Shown here in pieces: positions 25,506-33,644 of a stretch of 33,644 nucleotides of DNA. Position numbers and translations under genes: made by a program. Within the stretch, counting starts at the first letter, position 1. Each line of letters starts with the position of its first letter. Source of the stretch: Streptomyces diastatochromogenes. Lineage in GTDB: Bacteria; Actinomycetota; Actinomycetes; Streptomycetales; Streptomycetaceae. The stretch is from the NCBI GenBank assembly GCA_001550305.1, contig LRTP01000562.1, positions 1 through 33,644 of the forward strand, given 5' to 3'. Below the pieces are notes generated by a model. It had not been told where the DNA came from, ran no database searches, and saw only the letters and a program-made list of their open reading frames with translations.

Positions 25506-26789
25506 ATGCGCAGGACGGCGGACAACGCTCGGGCCGAACCCACCGAACCCGACGCCGAGGCTCCGCAGCCCCGTCACGGGCAGGCCTACGTCCGCGCCGT
25601 CGTTGGTGTCGTCGATCGCTGGGCCGCCGTCGCCCGGCGCAAGCTCAGCGCCGGCGAACTGGGCTCACTGCCCGTCGTCCTCGTCCTCGCCGCGGTCTGG
25701 ACCACCTTCCAGTCCCTGAACCAGAGCTTCCTCTCGCCCCGGAACCTGTCCAATCTCAGCGTGGACGTCGCGGGCACCGGTCTCATCGCGGTCGGCATCG
25801 TCTTCGTCCTGCTGATCGGTGAACTCGACCTGTCGGTCGGCTCGATCAGCGGTCTCGCGGCGGCCGTCTTCGCCGTCCTCAACGTGAACAACGGCGTGCC
25901 CGAATGGCTTGCCGCCATCATCGGGGTGCTCACGGGTACCGCGGCGGGAACCATCCAGGGCTTCTCCTTCGCGAAAACCCGAGTGCCGGCGTTCGTCGTC
26001 ACACTCGCGGGACTGCTCACCTGGAACGGCTTCATGCTGTACGTCCTCGGGGCCAGCGGCACCGTCAACCTCGACGAGAACGGGCTGGTCGCCAAGCTGA
26101 CCAGCTACTACTTCACCAACGACGCCGTCGCCTACGGCCTCGCGGCGATCGCAGCGGCCCTGGCCTTCCTCGTGTGCTACCAGGACAGGCGGCGCCGCAA
26201 GACCGTCGGCATGCCGTACCGCTCGCTGCGGGGAATCGTGGGGCGGACCGGAGTACTCGCGGCGATCGCGTTCACCGGCGCGTATCTGCTCAACCGTTTC
26301 CAGGGCCTGCCGCTCGCCCTCCTGATCTTCCTCGTCGTGGTGGCCGGCCTGGACATCGTGCTGCGCCGCACGCACTACGGGCGGCAGATCTACGCACTCG
26401 GCGGGAGCCTCGAGGCAGCCCGCCGCGCCAGTCTCAGTGTCACGGGGGTGCAGACCGCGGTGCTCGCGATCTCGGGCACCATGGCCGCGATCGGCGGTCT
26501 GTTCCTGGCCTCGCGCATCACCTCGGTGAGCCAGAGTTCGGGCTCGGGCGTCCTGCTGCTCAATGCCATCGCGGCAGCCGTCATCGGGGGCACCAGCCTG
26601 TTCGGAGGACGCGGCACGACCTGGTCTGCCGCGCTCGGCATGCTGATCATCCAGTCGATCGCCTCGGGCATGGCGCTCACGGACACCCCCGCTGCCGTCC
26701 AGTTCGTCATCACGGGCGGGGTGCTCTTCGCCGCGGTGGTCATCGACTCGCTGTCACGCCGCTCGCAGAAGGCACACGGGCGGGCTTGA
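25506..26789 (+). CDS. Sugar ABC transporter permease (XylH-like)
   Basis: About 427 residues, integral membrane subunit of the branched-chain-amino-acid/ribose permease family. The head is polar for ~45 residues, then helices follow; IGELDLSVGSISG is the signature loop of sugar permeases in this family, and LNAIAAAVIGGTSLFGGRGT is the late conserved motif that contacts the ATPase. GTG 25497 overlaps the ATPase stop as GTGA and is an alternative start to ATG 25506, adding three residues. With the lipoprotein and ATPase it makes a complete XylFGH-like importer. Confidence 0.94.
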   Translation: MRRTADNARAEPTEPDAEAPQPRHGQAYVRAVVGVVDRWAAVARRKLSAGELGSLPVVLVLAAVWTTFQSLNQSFLSPRNLSNLSVDVAGTGLIAVGIVFVLLIGELDLSVGSISGLAAAVFAVLNVNNGVPEWLAAIIGVLTGTAAGTIQGFSFAKTRVPAFVVTLAGLLTWNGFMLYVLGASGTVNLDENGLVAKLTSYYFTNDAVAYGLAAIAAALAFLVCYQDRRRRKTVGMPYRSLRGIVGRTGVLAAIAFTGAYLLNRFQGLPLALLIFLVVVAGLDIVLRRTHYGRQIYALGGSLEAARRASLSVTGVQTAVLAISGTMAAIGGLFLASRITSVSQSSGSGVLLLNAIAAAVIGGTSLFGGRGTTWSAALGMLIIQSIASGMALTDTPAAVQFVITGGVLFAAVVIDSLSRRSQKAHGRA

Positions 26790-26939
26790 CGGGTGTGGCC
26801 CGAGATCACCGCGGCAGGTTTGGCCGCGAGCTACGAGGCTGCTGTGAATTCGTGCTGCGTTTGAACGCTACCGGGCTCGCCTGCGTATGGGACGGGGGAT
26901 TTCCATGCCTGGCCTGCCACGGGACGTAGGAGTACACAC

Positions 26940-29063
26940 GTGAGACGCAACACGCGCAGACGCCCCATGGGGGCACAGCGTGCAACTTTTGCCGCAGCCG
27001 CACTGATACTGGGCGGAGGAGGGCTCGTAGCGGTCAATGTCTACGCTTCAGCGACCGAGAGCGGCTCGGCCGGTGCGCCCGGTCAGGCGAACCCGAGCAA
27101 CCAGACCTGGTCGGGAGCCGGCACGATCGACTGTCCGGACGTGGGCAGCAAACTCGCCGAGGTGCCACAGCAGGCGCGGGCGGACGTCGACAAGGAACTC
27201 GCCCTTCTCGACCAGCAGGTCTCCGAGGCGTACGCACGAATGACCTCGGAGCAGCAGGCCAAGGCACAGGACGCGGACTTCGTCCAGAACGCGATCCTCG
27301 GTCCGCTGAAGGAGAAGCGGGGCGCGGTCATCGACCGCATCAAGACCGGCTTCAAGAACGCGGGCGCCGAGGCCCCGAACTCGCTCGACGCTCTGGCCAC
27401 CTGCACCGCGGTCCCCGCGGACCCGACCCAGAACAACCCCGGTGGCCAGAACGGCAACGGCCAGCAGCAGAACAACAACGGCGGCCAGCAGGGCGGGCAA
27501 CAGGGCGGCGGCCAGCAGGGCGGCGGCGCGAGCGCCGTCAGCGGCCCCGTCGCAGCGGACTTCGTGGACATCACGACGCTCCAGCCGAACGTGCCGCAGA
27601 AGCCGGGCAGCGGCGGGAACGCCTCGACCGGCACGTTCACCAGCTCGTGCGGTGTGAACGCCAACAAGAAGTTCAACACCGACAACGTGATCGTCGCCCC
27701 CGGTGTCACCAACGGCGCCCATCACCTGCACGACTACGTCGGCAACCAGTCGAACGACGCGTTCGCCACGAACGACGATCTCGCCAAAGCCGCGACCACG
27801 TGCCAGAACCAGGGCGACAAGTCCACGTACTACTGGCCGGTGCTCCGAGTGCAGGACGGTACGCAGGAGTTCGACGCCGACAAGAACGGCGGCGGCCTGG
27901 AGGGCAACGTCGGAAAGGTCCTGCAGGCGAAGCAGGCGCAGATCGAGTTCATCGGCAACCCGCAGAGCAAGGTCGTCGAGATGCCGACGTTCCTGCGCAT
28001 CATCACGGGCGACGCGAAGGCGTTCACCAACGGCCCCGCGAACGCCAACGCCCACTGGAGCTGCACCGGCTTCGAGGACAAGGTGCAGCTGACGGACAAG
28101 TACCCGATCTGTCCCCAGGGCAGCAGCGTGGTGCGGTCGTTCGCCTTCCAGAGCTGCTGGGACGGTCAGAACATCGACAGCGCCAACCACCGCACGCACG
28201 TCGCCTTCGCCGACGCCAACGGCAACTGCGCGGGCGGCTTCAAGGCGATCCCGCAGCTGACGATGCGCCTGGTCTACGACGTTCCGGCGCCGACCCTCGA
28301 GAACGGCCAGGTGAAGAACCCGTACGCCGTGGACGGGTTCCCGGAGCAGGTGCACAAGGCGATCACCGACCACGACGACTTCATCAACGTCTTCGACGCA
28401 TCCCTCATGCGGGAGATGGTGGACTGCATCAACGCCGGGCGACAGTGCGGCGACGGTGCTGGTGGAGGGGCCGGCGGCGGTAGCGGTGACAATGGCGGTG
28501 CCGGCGGCAACGGCGGTACCGGTGGCAACGGCGGTACCGGTGGCACCGGAGGAGCCGGCACGGGCGAGCCGTCCCCGAGTCCTGACGCCTCGTCCGGCGG
28601 CAACGACGCGACAGCCTCAGCAACCCCCACGGACACGCAGACCACGCAGCCTCCGGCCGGTACGCCCGGCACCACCGAACCGACGCGCGGCGGCCAGACC
28701 ACAGGCACCGGCACCGGCACCGGCCACACTGTCGTCGTACCCAAGGCGGACATATCGCCCTCGGCCGCGGCGAGCGACACGGCCGCCGCACCGCAGGGCG
28801 GCGCGCACGAGCACCACGGCAGCGAAGCGACCCACCGCCCGCAGACGCCGGCCGCAGGCGCGGACACCCCGTCCACGCAGGCGACAGCGCAGGACACGTC
28901 ACCGGCAGGTTCGCAGTCGCAGTCGCAGTCGCAGACCGAACCGCAGGCGGTCACCGGCGATCTGGCCGACACCGGCACGAACCTCTGGCCGGCCGCGGCC
29001 GGAGGGGTTCTCGTGATCGCGGGCCTGGTGCTCCTGCGCCGCATCCGGCGCGGCTCCGTGTAA
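26940..29063 (+). CDS. Cell-wall DUF1996 protein with LADTG sortase tail
   Basis: 707 residues. A signal segment (about 18-38) leads to a helical, Gln/Asp-rich part (50-135), a low-complexity Gln/Gly stretch (145-180), then DUF1996 (about 200-490) with [40 protein letters not shown] and [13 protein letters not shown] Gly/Thr/Ser/Pro-rich stalk follows. The end is LADTG (675-679), a hydrophobic helix and RRIRR, the signal for a sortase that cleaves LAxTG, so it is probably bound to the cell wall. GTG 26940 is preceded by TAGGAG eight bases upstream. The function of DUF1996 is unknown; the exposed stalk suggests surface display. Confidence 0.9.
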   Translation: MRRNTRRRPMGAQRATFAAAALILGGGGLVAVNVYASATESGSAGAPGQANPSNQTWSGAGTIDCPDVGSKLAEVPQQARADVDKELALLDQQVSEAYARMTSEQQAKAQDADFVQNAILGPLKEKRGAVIDRIKTGFKNAGAEAPNSLDALATCTAVPADPTQNNPGGQNGNGQQQNNNGGQQGGQQGGGQQGGGASAVSGPVAADFVDITTLQPNVPQKPGSGGNASTGTFTSSCGVNANKKFNTDNVIVAPGVTNGAHHLHDYVGNQSNDAFATNDDLAKAATTCQNQGDKSTYYWPVLRVQDGTQEFDADKNGGGLEGNVGKVLQAKQAQIEFIGNPQSKVVEMPTFLRIITGDAKAFTNGPANANAHWSCTGFEDKVQLTDKYPICPQGSSVVRSFAFQSCWDGQNIDSANHRTHVAFADANGNCAGGFKAIPQLTMRLVYDVPAPTLENGQVKNPYAVDGFPEQVHKAITDHDDFINVFDASLMREMVDCINAGRQCGDGAGGGAGGGSGDNGGAGGNGGTGGNGGTGGTGGAGTGEPSPSPDASSGGNDATASATPTDTQTTQPPAGTPGTTEPTRGGQTTGTGTGTGHTVVVPKADISPSAAASDTAAAPQGGAHEHHGSEATHRPQTPAAGADTPSTQATAQDTSPAGSQSQSQSQTEPQAVTGDLADTGTNLWPAAAGGVLVIAGLVLLRRIRRGSV

Positions 29064-29096
29064 CAACACCCCCGGTAACGACACCCTCGAGCCGCA

Positions 29097-29147
29097 CACA
29101 CCGCGCCGCCCGTACCCGCACATCGCGGGTACGGGCGGCGCGGTGTG
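29097..29147. terminator. Strong bidirectional terminator
   Basis: A perfect 23-bp stem (arms 29097-29119 and 29125-29147) with the 5-nt loop ACATC, between the convergent DUF1996 and glycerol kinase genes. It can terminate both. Confidence 0.92.
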
Positions 29148-29206
29148 CGGCGTTCCCGGCCGCCCACTGCCGGGCACTCCGGCGCGCGGTCGACGTCGCC
29201 CGGGAA

Positions 29207-30721
29207 TCACCTGGCCCTCGGCGGTTTGATCCACCCCAGCGACCGCTCGACGGCGCGCTGCCAGTTGTCGTATTCCAGGTCCCGCCGCTCGGGGTCCATG
29301 TCCGGCAGCCACTGGGCGGCCCGGTGCCAGTTGCGGCGCAGCACTTCCAGGTCCGGCCAGTAGCCGGAGGCAAGCCCCGCGGCGTAGGCGGCGCCGAGGG
29401 AGACCGTCTCGGCGACCATGGGCCGCACCACGGGCACATCGAGCACATCGGCGACGAACTGCATGAGCAGGTTGTCCGCCGTCATGCCGCCGTCCACCTT
29501 GAGCTCCTTCAGCGCGACCCGGAAGTCGGCGTTCATGGCGTCGACGACCTCGCGCGTCTGCCAGCCGGTGGCCTCCAGGACGGCTCTGGCCAGGTGTCCC
29601 TTGGTGATGTAGGAAGTGAGACCGACGATGACACCGCGTGCGTCGCTGCGCCAGTGGGGTGCGAAGAGACCCGAGAACGCGGGGACGATGTAGCAACCGC
29701 CGTTGTCTTCGACCGTCCGGGCGAGCGTCTCGATCTCCGGCGCGCTGTTGATCAGTCCCAGACGGTCACGGAACCACTGGACCAGCGAGCCGGTGACGGC
29801 TATCGATCCTTCCAGGGCATAGGCCGGGGGCTGGTCCCCGATCTTGTACGCGACGGTCGTGAGGAGTCCGTGCCGTGACCGCACGAGATCGGTACCGGTG
29901 TTGAGCAGCAGAAAGCTGCCCGTTCCGTACGTGCACTTCGCCTCACCCGGTGTGAAGCAGGTCTGGCCGAACAGGGCGGCCTGCTGATCACCGAGGGCTG
30001 CCGTGATGCGGACACCCGGGAGGACCGAGCGGGCATCCCCGTAGCCCTCGGCCGAGGACCGGATCTCGGGCAGCATGGGGCGGGGAACCCCGAAGAACTC
30101 CAGCAGCTCCTCGTCCCAGGTGAGGGCCCGTATGTTCATCAGCATGGTGCGACTGGCGTTGGTGACGTCGGTGATGTGCAGGCCACCTTCCGCACCCCCG
30201 GTGAGGTTCCAGATCAGCCAGGTCTCCATCGTGCCGAACAGCACCTCGCCGTCCTTGGCGCGCTGATCCAGTCCGTTCACGTGGTCGAACAGCCAGCGGA
30301 TCCGCGGTGCCGAGAAGTAGGTCGAGGGGGGCAGGCCGCAACGCTCGAGGAAGAATTCGTCCCCGGGCCGTTTTCTCAGGTCCTCGACGAGCGGTGCCGT
30401 ACGCGTGTCCTGCCAGACGATCGCCTTGCCCAGCGGCGCGCCCGTCCGCCGGTCCCACAGCACCGTCGTCTCGCGCTGATTGGCGATACCGATGGCGGCG
30501 ACCTCTCCCGCTCCGACACTGGCGTCGGAGAGTGCCTCGGGCATGATGCGCCGCAGATTGCGCCAGATCTCGACGGCGTCGTGCTCGACCCAGCCGGGCT
30601 TGGGGAAGTGCTGCTGATGCTCCCGCTGGACGACCGACACCAGCCGTCCGTGGTGGTCGAACAGAATGCATCGGGTGGAGTTGGTGCCCTGATCGATGGA
30701 CATCACATACCGTTCAACCAT
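29207..30721 (-). CDS. glpK: Glycerol kinase
   Basis: 504 residues, cytoplasmic. It phosphorylates glycerol with ATP to sn-glycerol-3-phosphate, committing it to glycolysis or lipid synthesis. FGGY-family signs: [11 protein letters not shown] (phosphate 1), [24 protein letters not shown], the glycerol-binding [21 protein letters not shown] (adenosine/phosphate 2) and the late [13 protein letters not shown]. Length is normal for GlpK. It lies 42 bp after an IclR regulator on the same strand and ends at a strong terminator. Unlike the usual gyl operon, no aquaporin (glpF) or glycerol-3-phosphate dehydrogenase (glpD) is beside it, so it may be a second copy. Confidence 0.97.
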   Translation of the reverse strand: MVERYVMSIDQGTNSTRCILFDHHGRLVSVVQREHQQHFPKPGWVEHDAVEIWRNLRRIMPEALSDASVGAGEVAAIGIANQRETTVLWDRRTGAPLGKAIVWQDTRTAPLVEDLRKRPGDEFFLERCGLPPSTYFSAPRIRWLFDHVNGLDQRAKDGEVLFGTMETWLIWNLTGGAEGGLHITDVTNASRTMLMNIRALTWDEELLEFFGVPRPMLPEIRSSAEGYGDARSVLPGVRITAALGDQQAALFGQTCFTPGEAKCTYGTGSFLLLNTGTDLVRSRHGLLTTVAYKIGDQPPAYALEGSIAVTGSLVQWFRDRLGLINSAPEIETLARTVEDNGGCYIVPAFSGLFAPHWRSDARGVIVGLTSYITKGHLARAVLEATGWQTREVVDAMNADFRVALKELKVDGGMTADNLLMQFVADVLDVPVVRPMVAETVSLGAAYAAGLASGYWPDLEVLRRNWHRAAQWLPDMDPERRDLEYDNWQRAVERSLGWIKPPRAR

Positions 30722-30763
30722 GATCCGGTCTGCCTTCCGATGTGTCGAGGAGGCGGGGTTCTC

Positions 30764-31528
30764 CTAGCGTGCTGCTCCCAGATCCCTGGAGATCGCCCGT
30801 GCGGCCTCGCGGAGCAGGGTGATCAGGTTCGGCCGGGGACGGCCGTGGCTGTCGCAGATCCTCTCGACCGGGCCGGAGAGGCCGACGGCGCCCACGACGA
30901 GGCCGCCGTGCCCCCGGATCGGCGAGGCGATACCGGCCTCCCCCATGCTCATTTCCTGGATCTCCGCGGCCCAGCCGACTTCCCGGACCTCGGCGAGCGC
31001 ACGGGTGAGCTTCTCCGGTGCGACCAGGGTGTGCCGGGTGTAGGCCTCCAGCCCGGCTTCCGAGGCCGACTCGAGGGACGCGGTTCCGTACGCCAGCAGC
31101 ACCTTGCCGAGCGAGGAGGCGTGCAGAGGCAGCAGCGAACCCACGTCCAGGGTCTGGAGGGTGTCGTCCGGCCGGAACACGTGATGGATCACGAGGACCT
31201 GGCCCTCGAAGGGGGTGCCCAGGCGGACCGCTTCCCCACTACGGGCGGCCAGGGCATCGGCCCAGTTGATGGAGCGCGACCGCAGCTCATTGATGTCGAG
31301 GTAGCTCGTGCCGAGGTGCAGCAGCGCCGCGCCGAGCTGGTACTTTCCCGTCGACGCGTCCTGCTCCACGAAATCCACGTGCTGGAGGGTGCGGAGAATG
31401 CCGTGCGCCGTGCCCTTCGCCAGCCCGAGCGAGGCCGCCACCTCGCCGAGCCCGAGTCGACGGGGCCCACCGGCGAGCAGACGCAAGATCGCCGCCGCCC
31501 GTTCGATCGACTGGACTGGGCCGGCCAT
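30764..31528 (-). CDS. IclR-family regulator, GylR-like
   Basis: 254 residues: N-terminal winged helix (VQSIERAAAILRLLAGGP...GEVAASLGLAKGTAHGILRTLQ), linker, and C-terminal IclR effector domain (YLDINELRSRSINW, LVIHHVFRPDD, LPLHASSLGKVLLAY, GLVVGAVGLSGPVERIC). The wording resembles the Streptomyces glycerol-operon regulator GylR. It starts 42 bp before glpK on the same strand, so the pair is an operon that it probably controls, with glycerol or glycerol-3-phosphate as effector. ATG 31528 has only a weak ribosome site. A paralogue of GylR, rather than GylR itself, fits the missing glpF/glpD. Confidence 0.93.
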   Translation of the reverse strand: MAGPVQSIERAAAILRLLAGGPRRLGLGEVAASLGLAKGTAHGILRTLQHVDFVEQDASTGKYQLGAALLHLGTSYLDINELRSRSINWADALAARSGEAVRLGTPFEGQVLVIHHVFRPDDTLQTLDVGSLLPLHASSLGKVLLAYGTASLESASEAGLEAYTRHTLVAPEKLTRALAEVREVGWAAEIQEMSMGEAGIASPIRGHGGLVVGAVGLSGPVERICDSHGRPRPNLITLLREAARAISRDLGAAR

Positions 31529-31630
31529 GAGGCGAGCCTAGTACCGTCACGAAGGGTTCGCTTTACGTGCAGGCCACCGTCGGTTCACCACCGGCGAAGG
31601 TGAGCGTTCGGTAATGGCGACCGCCGTTCA

Positions 31631-31659
31631 TTGACCGGCCCCACTTCGCTTCCTAACGT
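31631..31659 (+). promoter_or_regulatory. Promoter of the RsbW-like gene
   Basis: TTGACC (31631-31636) and TAACGT (31654-31659) are 17 bp apart, with +1 near 31666 and a 60-nt leader that ends with the ribosome site GGAGGAG. Good -35, moderate -10. Confidence 0.55.
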
Positions 31660-31725
31660 TCACTGAGGCCCGGCAACGCGCGCTGAGGCTCGGCAACCCG
31701 CCGACAGCGCTCCGGAGGAGAAGAC

Positions 31726-32151
31726 ATGGCGGCACAGCTCAATACGATGCTTCGGGAGGCGGTCGAACACGTCGGTCCGCTGCCCCACGTCGCCGAGGTC
31801 GTCTCGGCCGCACGCCGGCGGGTGAAGGCGGTCCTCGCCGACTGGAACGTGTCCTGCGAGATCGCCGAGGACTGTCTCCTGGTGGTGTCGGAGCTGCTCA
31901 CCAACGCGATCGTCCACGCCCTGCCCCCGGCGGAGCTGCGGCTGTCCTGGGTACGGGCCGAGGGGCTCAGCACGCTGCGCGTCGAAGTCACCGACGCGGG
32001 ATCCAAGCTTCCGGCCGGACAGTCGCCCCCGGGAATCGATCCGGACGAGCACGGCCGGGGCCAGGAGATCGTCCACGCGCTGGCGGCTCGGCACGGCATA
32101 CGTGTCCACTCCGGCGGGATCACTCGCTGGGCCGATCTCGTCGCACCCTGA
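31726..32151 (+). CDS. RsbW/SpoIIAB-like ATP-binding protein
   Basis: 141 residues, a stand-alone GHKL HATPase of the anti-sigma-factor/serine-kinase class. N-box VVSELLTNAIVHA, G1-like VTDAGSK and G2-like HGRGQEIVHALAA are present. Starts at ATG 31726 with GGAGGAG upstream. Streptomyces carry dozens of these small kinases; their targets are mostly unknown. It is divergent from the IclR-glpK operon. Whether it pairs with the PP2C protein at 20875 is not shown by sequence. Confidence 0.9.
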   Translation: MAAQLNTMLREAVEHVGPLPHVAEVVSAARRRVKAVLADWNVSCEIAEDCLLVVSELLTNAIVHALPPAELRLSWVRAEGLSTLRVEVTDAGSKLPAGQSPPGIDPDEHGRGQEIVHALAARHGIRVHSGGITRWADLVAP

Positions 32152-32211
32152 GAGCGAACCTCTCGTTGGGGAGAACACATGTCTCACTCCGTATGAAACG
32201 ACCTCTGCCGA

Positions 32212-33246
32212 TCAGCCGTGTCGGCGCAGGTCGTGGAAGAAGTCCTCGATGACGTGGAGGTGCCCGGAGCGGGCCGTCTCGTTGTAGACGTATGCGCCGA
32301 CGGCGAGGTCGAGGACACCGAGTCCGAAGGGTGAGAACACCAAGGGCCGGTCGATGGGCGGTGTCACTCGGCCGGTCATGACGTCGGCGAGTGTTCCGTG
32401 CAGGAAGTCACGGTTCCCGGTGAGCTGCTCGGCCAGATGGGGGGACGTGCCGGCCTTGAGGCAGTGGTCCACGTCGTCGACGATGTTCGCCGAGGCGAGG
32501 ATGACCTCGGGTGCGAGTTCGCGCAGGGACACATGCAGGACCAGGGGGTTGTGGTCGAACCAGGCCGGGTCGCCGATGTGCGGCTCGCCCGCGATGGTGG
32601 CGAAGACGACGAGGTCGCTCGAGCGGATGACCGCCTCGGCGGTCTCGTGCACGGTGACCTGTCCCGTGGCGTCGCTCTGTTGGACGTGGTCGCGGAAACC
32701 GGCGGCGCTGTCGCCGGACAGGTCGTGGACGCCGGTCTCCTCGAAGGACCATCCCAGGGCGGTCAGGAAGGTGTGGATGTAGCGGGCGATCAGGCCCGTA
32801 CCGAAGAACCCGATGCGGGTGGGGCGCAGCCGGTTGCGGGTGAGGTGGTCGGCGGCCAGCGCCGCCGACGCGGCGGTTCTGGTGGCGCTGATGATGGAGC
32901 TTTCCAGGCAGGCGAAGGGGTAGCCCGTGTCGTGGTCGTTGAGGATCAGTACCGCGGAGGCCCTGGGGATGCCGGCCTGGACGTTGTCGGGAAAGCTGGA
33001 GATCCATTTGACGCCGTCCACCGGCGCCGGTCCGCCGATCGAGGCGGGCAGCGCGATGATCCGGGCGGTGGGCCGGTCGGGAAAGCGCAGGAAGTAGGAC
33101 GGGGGGTTGACCGACTCTCCGGCGGCGTGCAGGTGATAGGTGGCCTCGACGAGGTCCACGATCTGCTTCTCCCGGTCCTGAAGGGCGTGCTGGACCTGGG
33201 CGCCGGAGATCACTGCGAAGGTCGGCACGAGGTGCGGCTGGGACAT
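32212..33246 (-). CDS. sbnB: SbnB-type N-(2-amino-2-carboxyethyl)-L-glutamate dehydrogenase
   Basis: 344 residues from ATG 33246, ornithine-cyclodeaminase/mu-crystallin fold. Resembles staphylococcal SbnB: RIIALPASIGG, VDGVKWISSFPDN, ASAVLILNDHDTGYPFACLESS, ISATRTAA (the Arg/Thr site), NAD motif GFFGTGLIARYIH and FGLGVLDLAVG. SbnB oxidatively splits the SbnA product into L-2,3-diaminopropionate and 2-oxoglutarate. GGAG is six bases before this ATG. A longer version from ATG 33384, with GAAAGG upstream, would add 46 Pro/Arg-rich residues absent from the family. It follows an NRPS carrier domain, so diaminopropionate is probably a peptide building block. No SbnA is in the window. Confidence 0.9.
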   Translation of the reverse strand: MSQPHLVPTFAVISGAQVQHALQDREKQIVDLVEATYHLHAAGESVNPPSYFLRFPDRPTARIIALPASIGGPAPVDGVKWISSFPDNVQAGIPRASAVLILNDHDTGYPFACLESSIISATRTAASAALAADHLTRNRLRPTRIGFFGTGLIARYIHTFLTALGWSFEETGVHDLSGDSAAGFRDHVQQSDATGQVTVHETAEAVIRSSDLVVFATIAGEPHIGDPAWFDHNPLVLHVSLRELAPEVILASANIVDDVDHCLKAGTSPHLAEQLTGNRDFLHGTLADVMTGRVTPPIDRPLVFSPFGLGVLDLAVGAYVYNETARSGHLHVIEDFFHDLRRHG

Positions 33247-33427
33247 GACGGGCTCCAGTGCGAGGGAACGGACGGGGGTCGTACGGCGCTCACCTCGCCG
33301 GTCGGCGGCCACGCGGCCCGGCGCAGCGGCTCGGCCATGGTGAGGACCCACCTCGAGGAGGGGCGCCGGGGTCGCGTACGGCATGGTGCTGATCCTTTCG
33401 ATGTCGGTCAGGTCCTTTCGATGCCGG

Positions 33428-33644
33428 TCAGGCGGAGGTCGGTGGTGGGGTCGTGTGGCCTTGGGGTCCGTGGTCGACCAGCGCGGCGAGGTCGGTGAGG
33501 ACCGGGTGTGCGGTGACGTCCTTCAGGGACACCGCGCGGTCCAGGGCGATGGCGAGCTTCACCGCCGAGAGGGAGGTGCCGCCGCGGTCGAAGAAGTGGT
33601 CGCGGCGTCCGATCCGGTCCTGCGGGACGCCGAGGACCTTCGCC
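33428..33644 (-). CDS. NRPS-like protein, C-terminal carrier domain (partial)
   Basis: The last 71 residues of a larger protein whose start lies beyond the right edge. It shows the phosphopantetheine attachment motif FFDRGGTSLSAVKL, with Ser24 of the visible part as the attachment site, then a short helix bundle and a Pro/Thr tail to the TGA. This is a peptidyl carrier (T) domain at the very end of a nonribosomal peptide synthetase or a stand-alone adenylation-carrier protein. There is no thioesterase after it. It lies 44-181 bp upstream of sbnB, on the same strand, so they are likely one operon. Confidence 0.9.
   Translation of the reverse strand, partial: AKVLGVPQDRIGRRDHFFDRGGTSLSAVKLAIALDRAVSLKDVTAHPVLTDLAALVDHGPQGHTTPPPTSA

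Noticed and set aside
26861..26891. TTGAAC ... TATGGG as promoter of the DUF1996 gene
   Set aside because: Spacer of 19 bp and weak hexamers; not strong enough to list.
28914..28937. CAG-TCG tandem repeat
   Set aside because: Codes for a Ser-Gln linker inside the stalk of the DUF1996 protein; in-frame low complexity, not a separate element.
31556..31662. Five GTTC half-sites between the IclR and RsbW-like genes
   Set aside because: Spacing is irregular (27, 23, 20, 32 bp) and no consistent dyad is formed; not enough to call an IclR operator.

Overview
The window is very GC-rich, with strong third-position G/C bias, many GTG starts, long spurious open frames on the opposite strand, and gene families typical of mycelial actinomycetes: SpoIIE-type phosphatases, RsbW-like kinases, IclR, LacI, MarR and LuxR regulators, and lipoprotein-dependent sugar ABC systems. 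It looks like a Streptomyces chromosome or a close relative. I see no rRNA, tRNA, CRISPR, transposase or phage genes.

Left part (1-8.6 kb): a terminator, argG (minus) with an ARG-box-like operator over an apparently leaderless promoter, and an orphan LuxR-type regulator with a degraded receiver domain. A LacI-family repressor follows, divergent from a sugar operon. The two share a 14-bp palindromic operator that sits next to a TTGACA-17-GATAGT promoter. The operon encodes a sugar-binding lipoprotein, a 48-codon stub that looks like the start of a permease, a TIM-barrel isomerase, a Gfo/Idh/MocA dehydrogenase and a second isomerase, then a terminator. The permease and ATPase expected after the lipoprotein are missing here.

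Middle part (8.7-19.8 kb): mixed accessory genes. These are a secreted DUF3472 protein, a large hypothetical protein, a HEAT-like gene remnant, two adjacent methyltransferases, a four-TM protein with a TPR-like extracytoplasmic region, a MarR regulator overlapping a 14-TM DHA2 drug exporter, a GNAT protein, a frameshifted GH2 glycosidase pseudogene and a secreted CE4 polysaccharide deacetylase.

Sugar/signalling locus (19.8-26.8 kb): one arm is a cytoplasmic GAF-PAS-GAF-PP2C-HATPase protein whose stop codon overlaps (ATGA) the start of a sugar-binding lipoprotein. The divergent arm is a paralogous lipoprotein, a single-domain ABC ATPase and a permease (XylFGH-like). The arrangement suggests that extracellular sugar sensing or uptake is tied to partner-switching control of sigma factors. 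This is the most interesting layout in the window.

Right part (26.9-33.6 kb): a DUF1996 protein with an LADTG sortase-type tail, a 23-bp-stem terminator, glycerol kinase with a GylR-like IclR regulator, a small RsbW-like kinase, and sbnB next to the C-terminal carrier domain of an NRPS-like protein that runs off the right edge. The last two suggest the border of a nonribosomal peptide cluster that uses 2,3-diaminopropionate.
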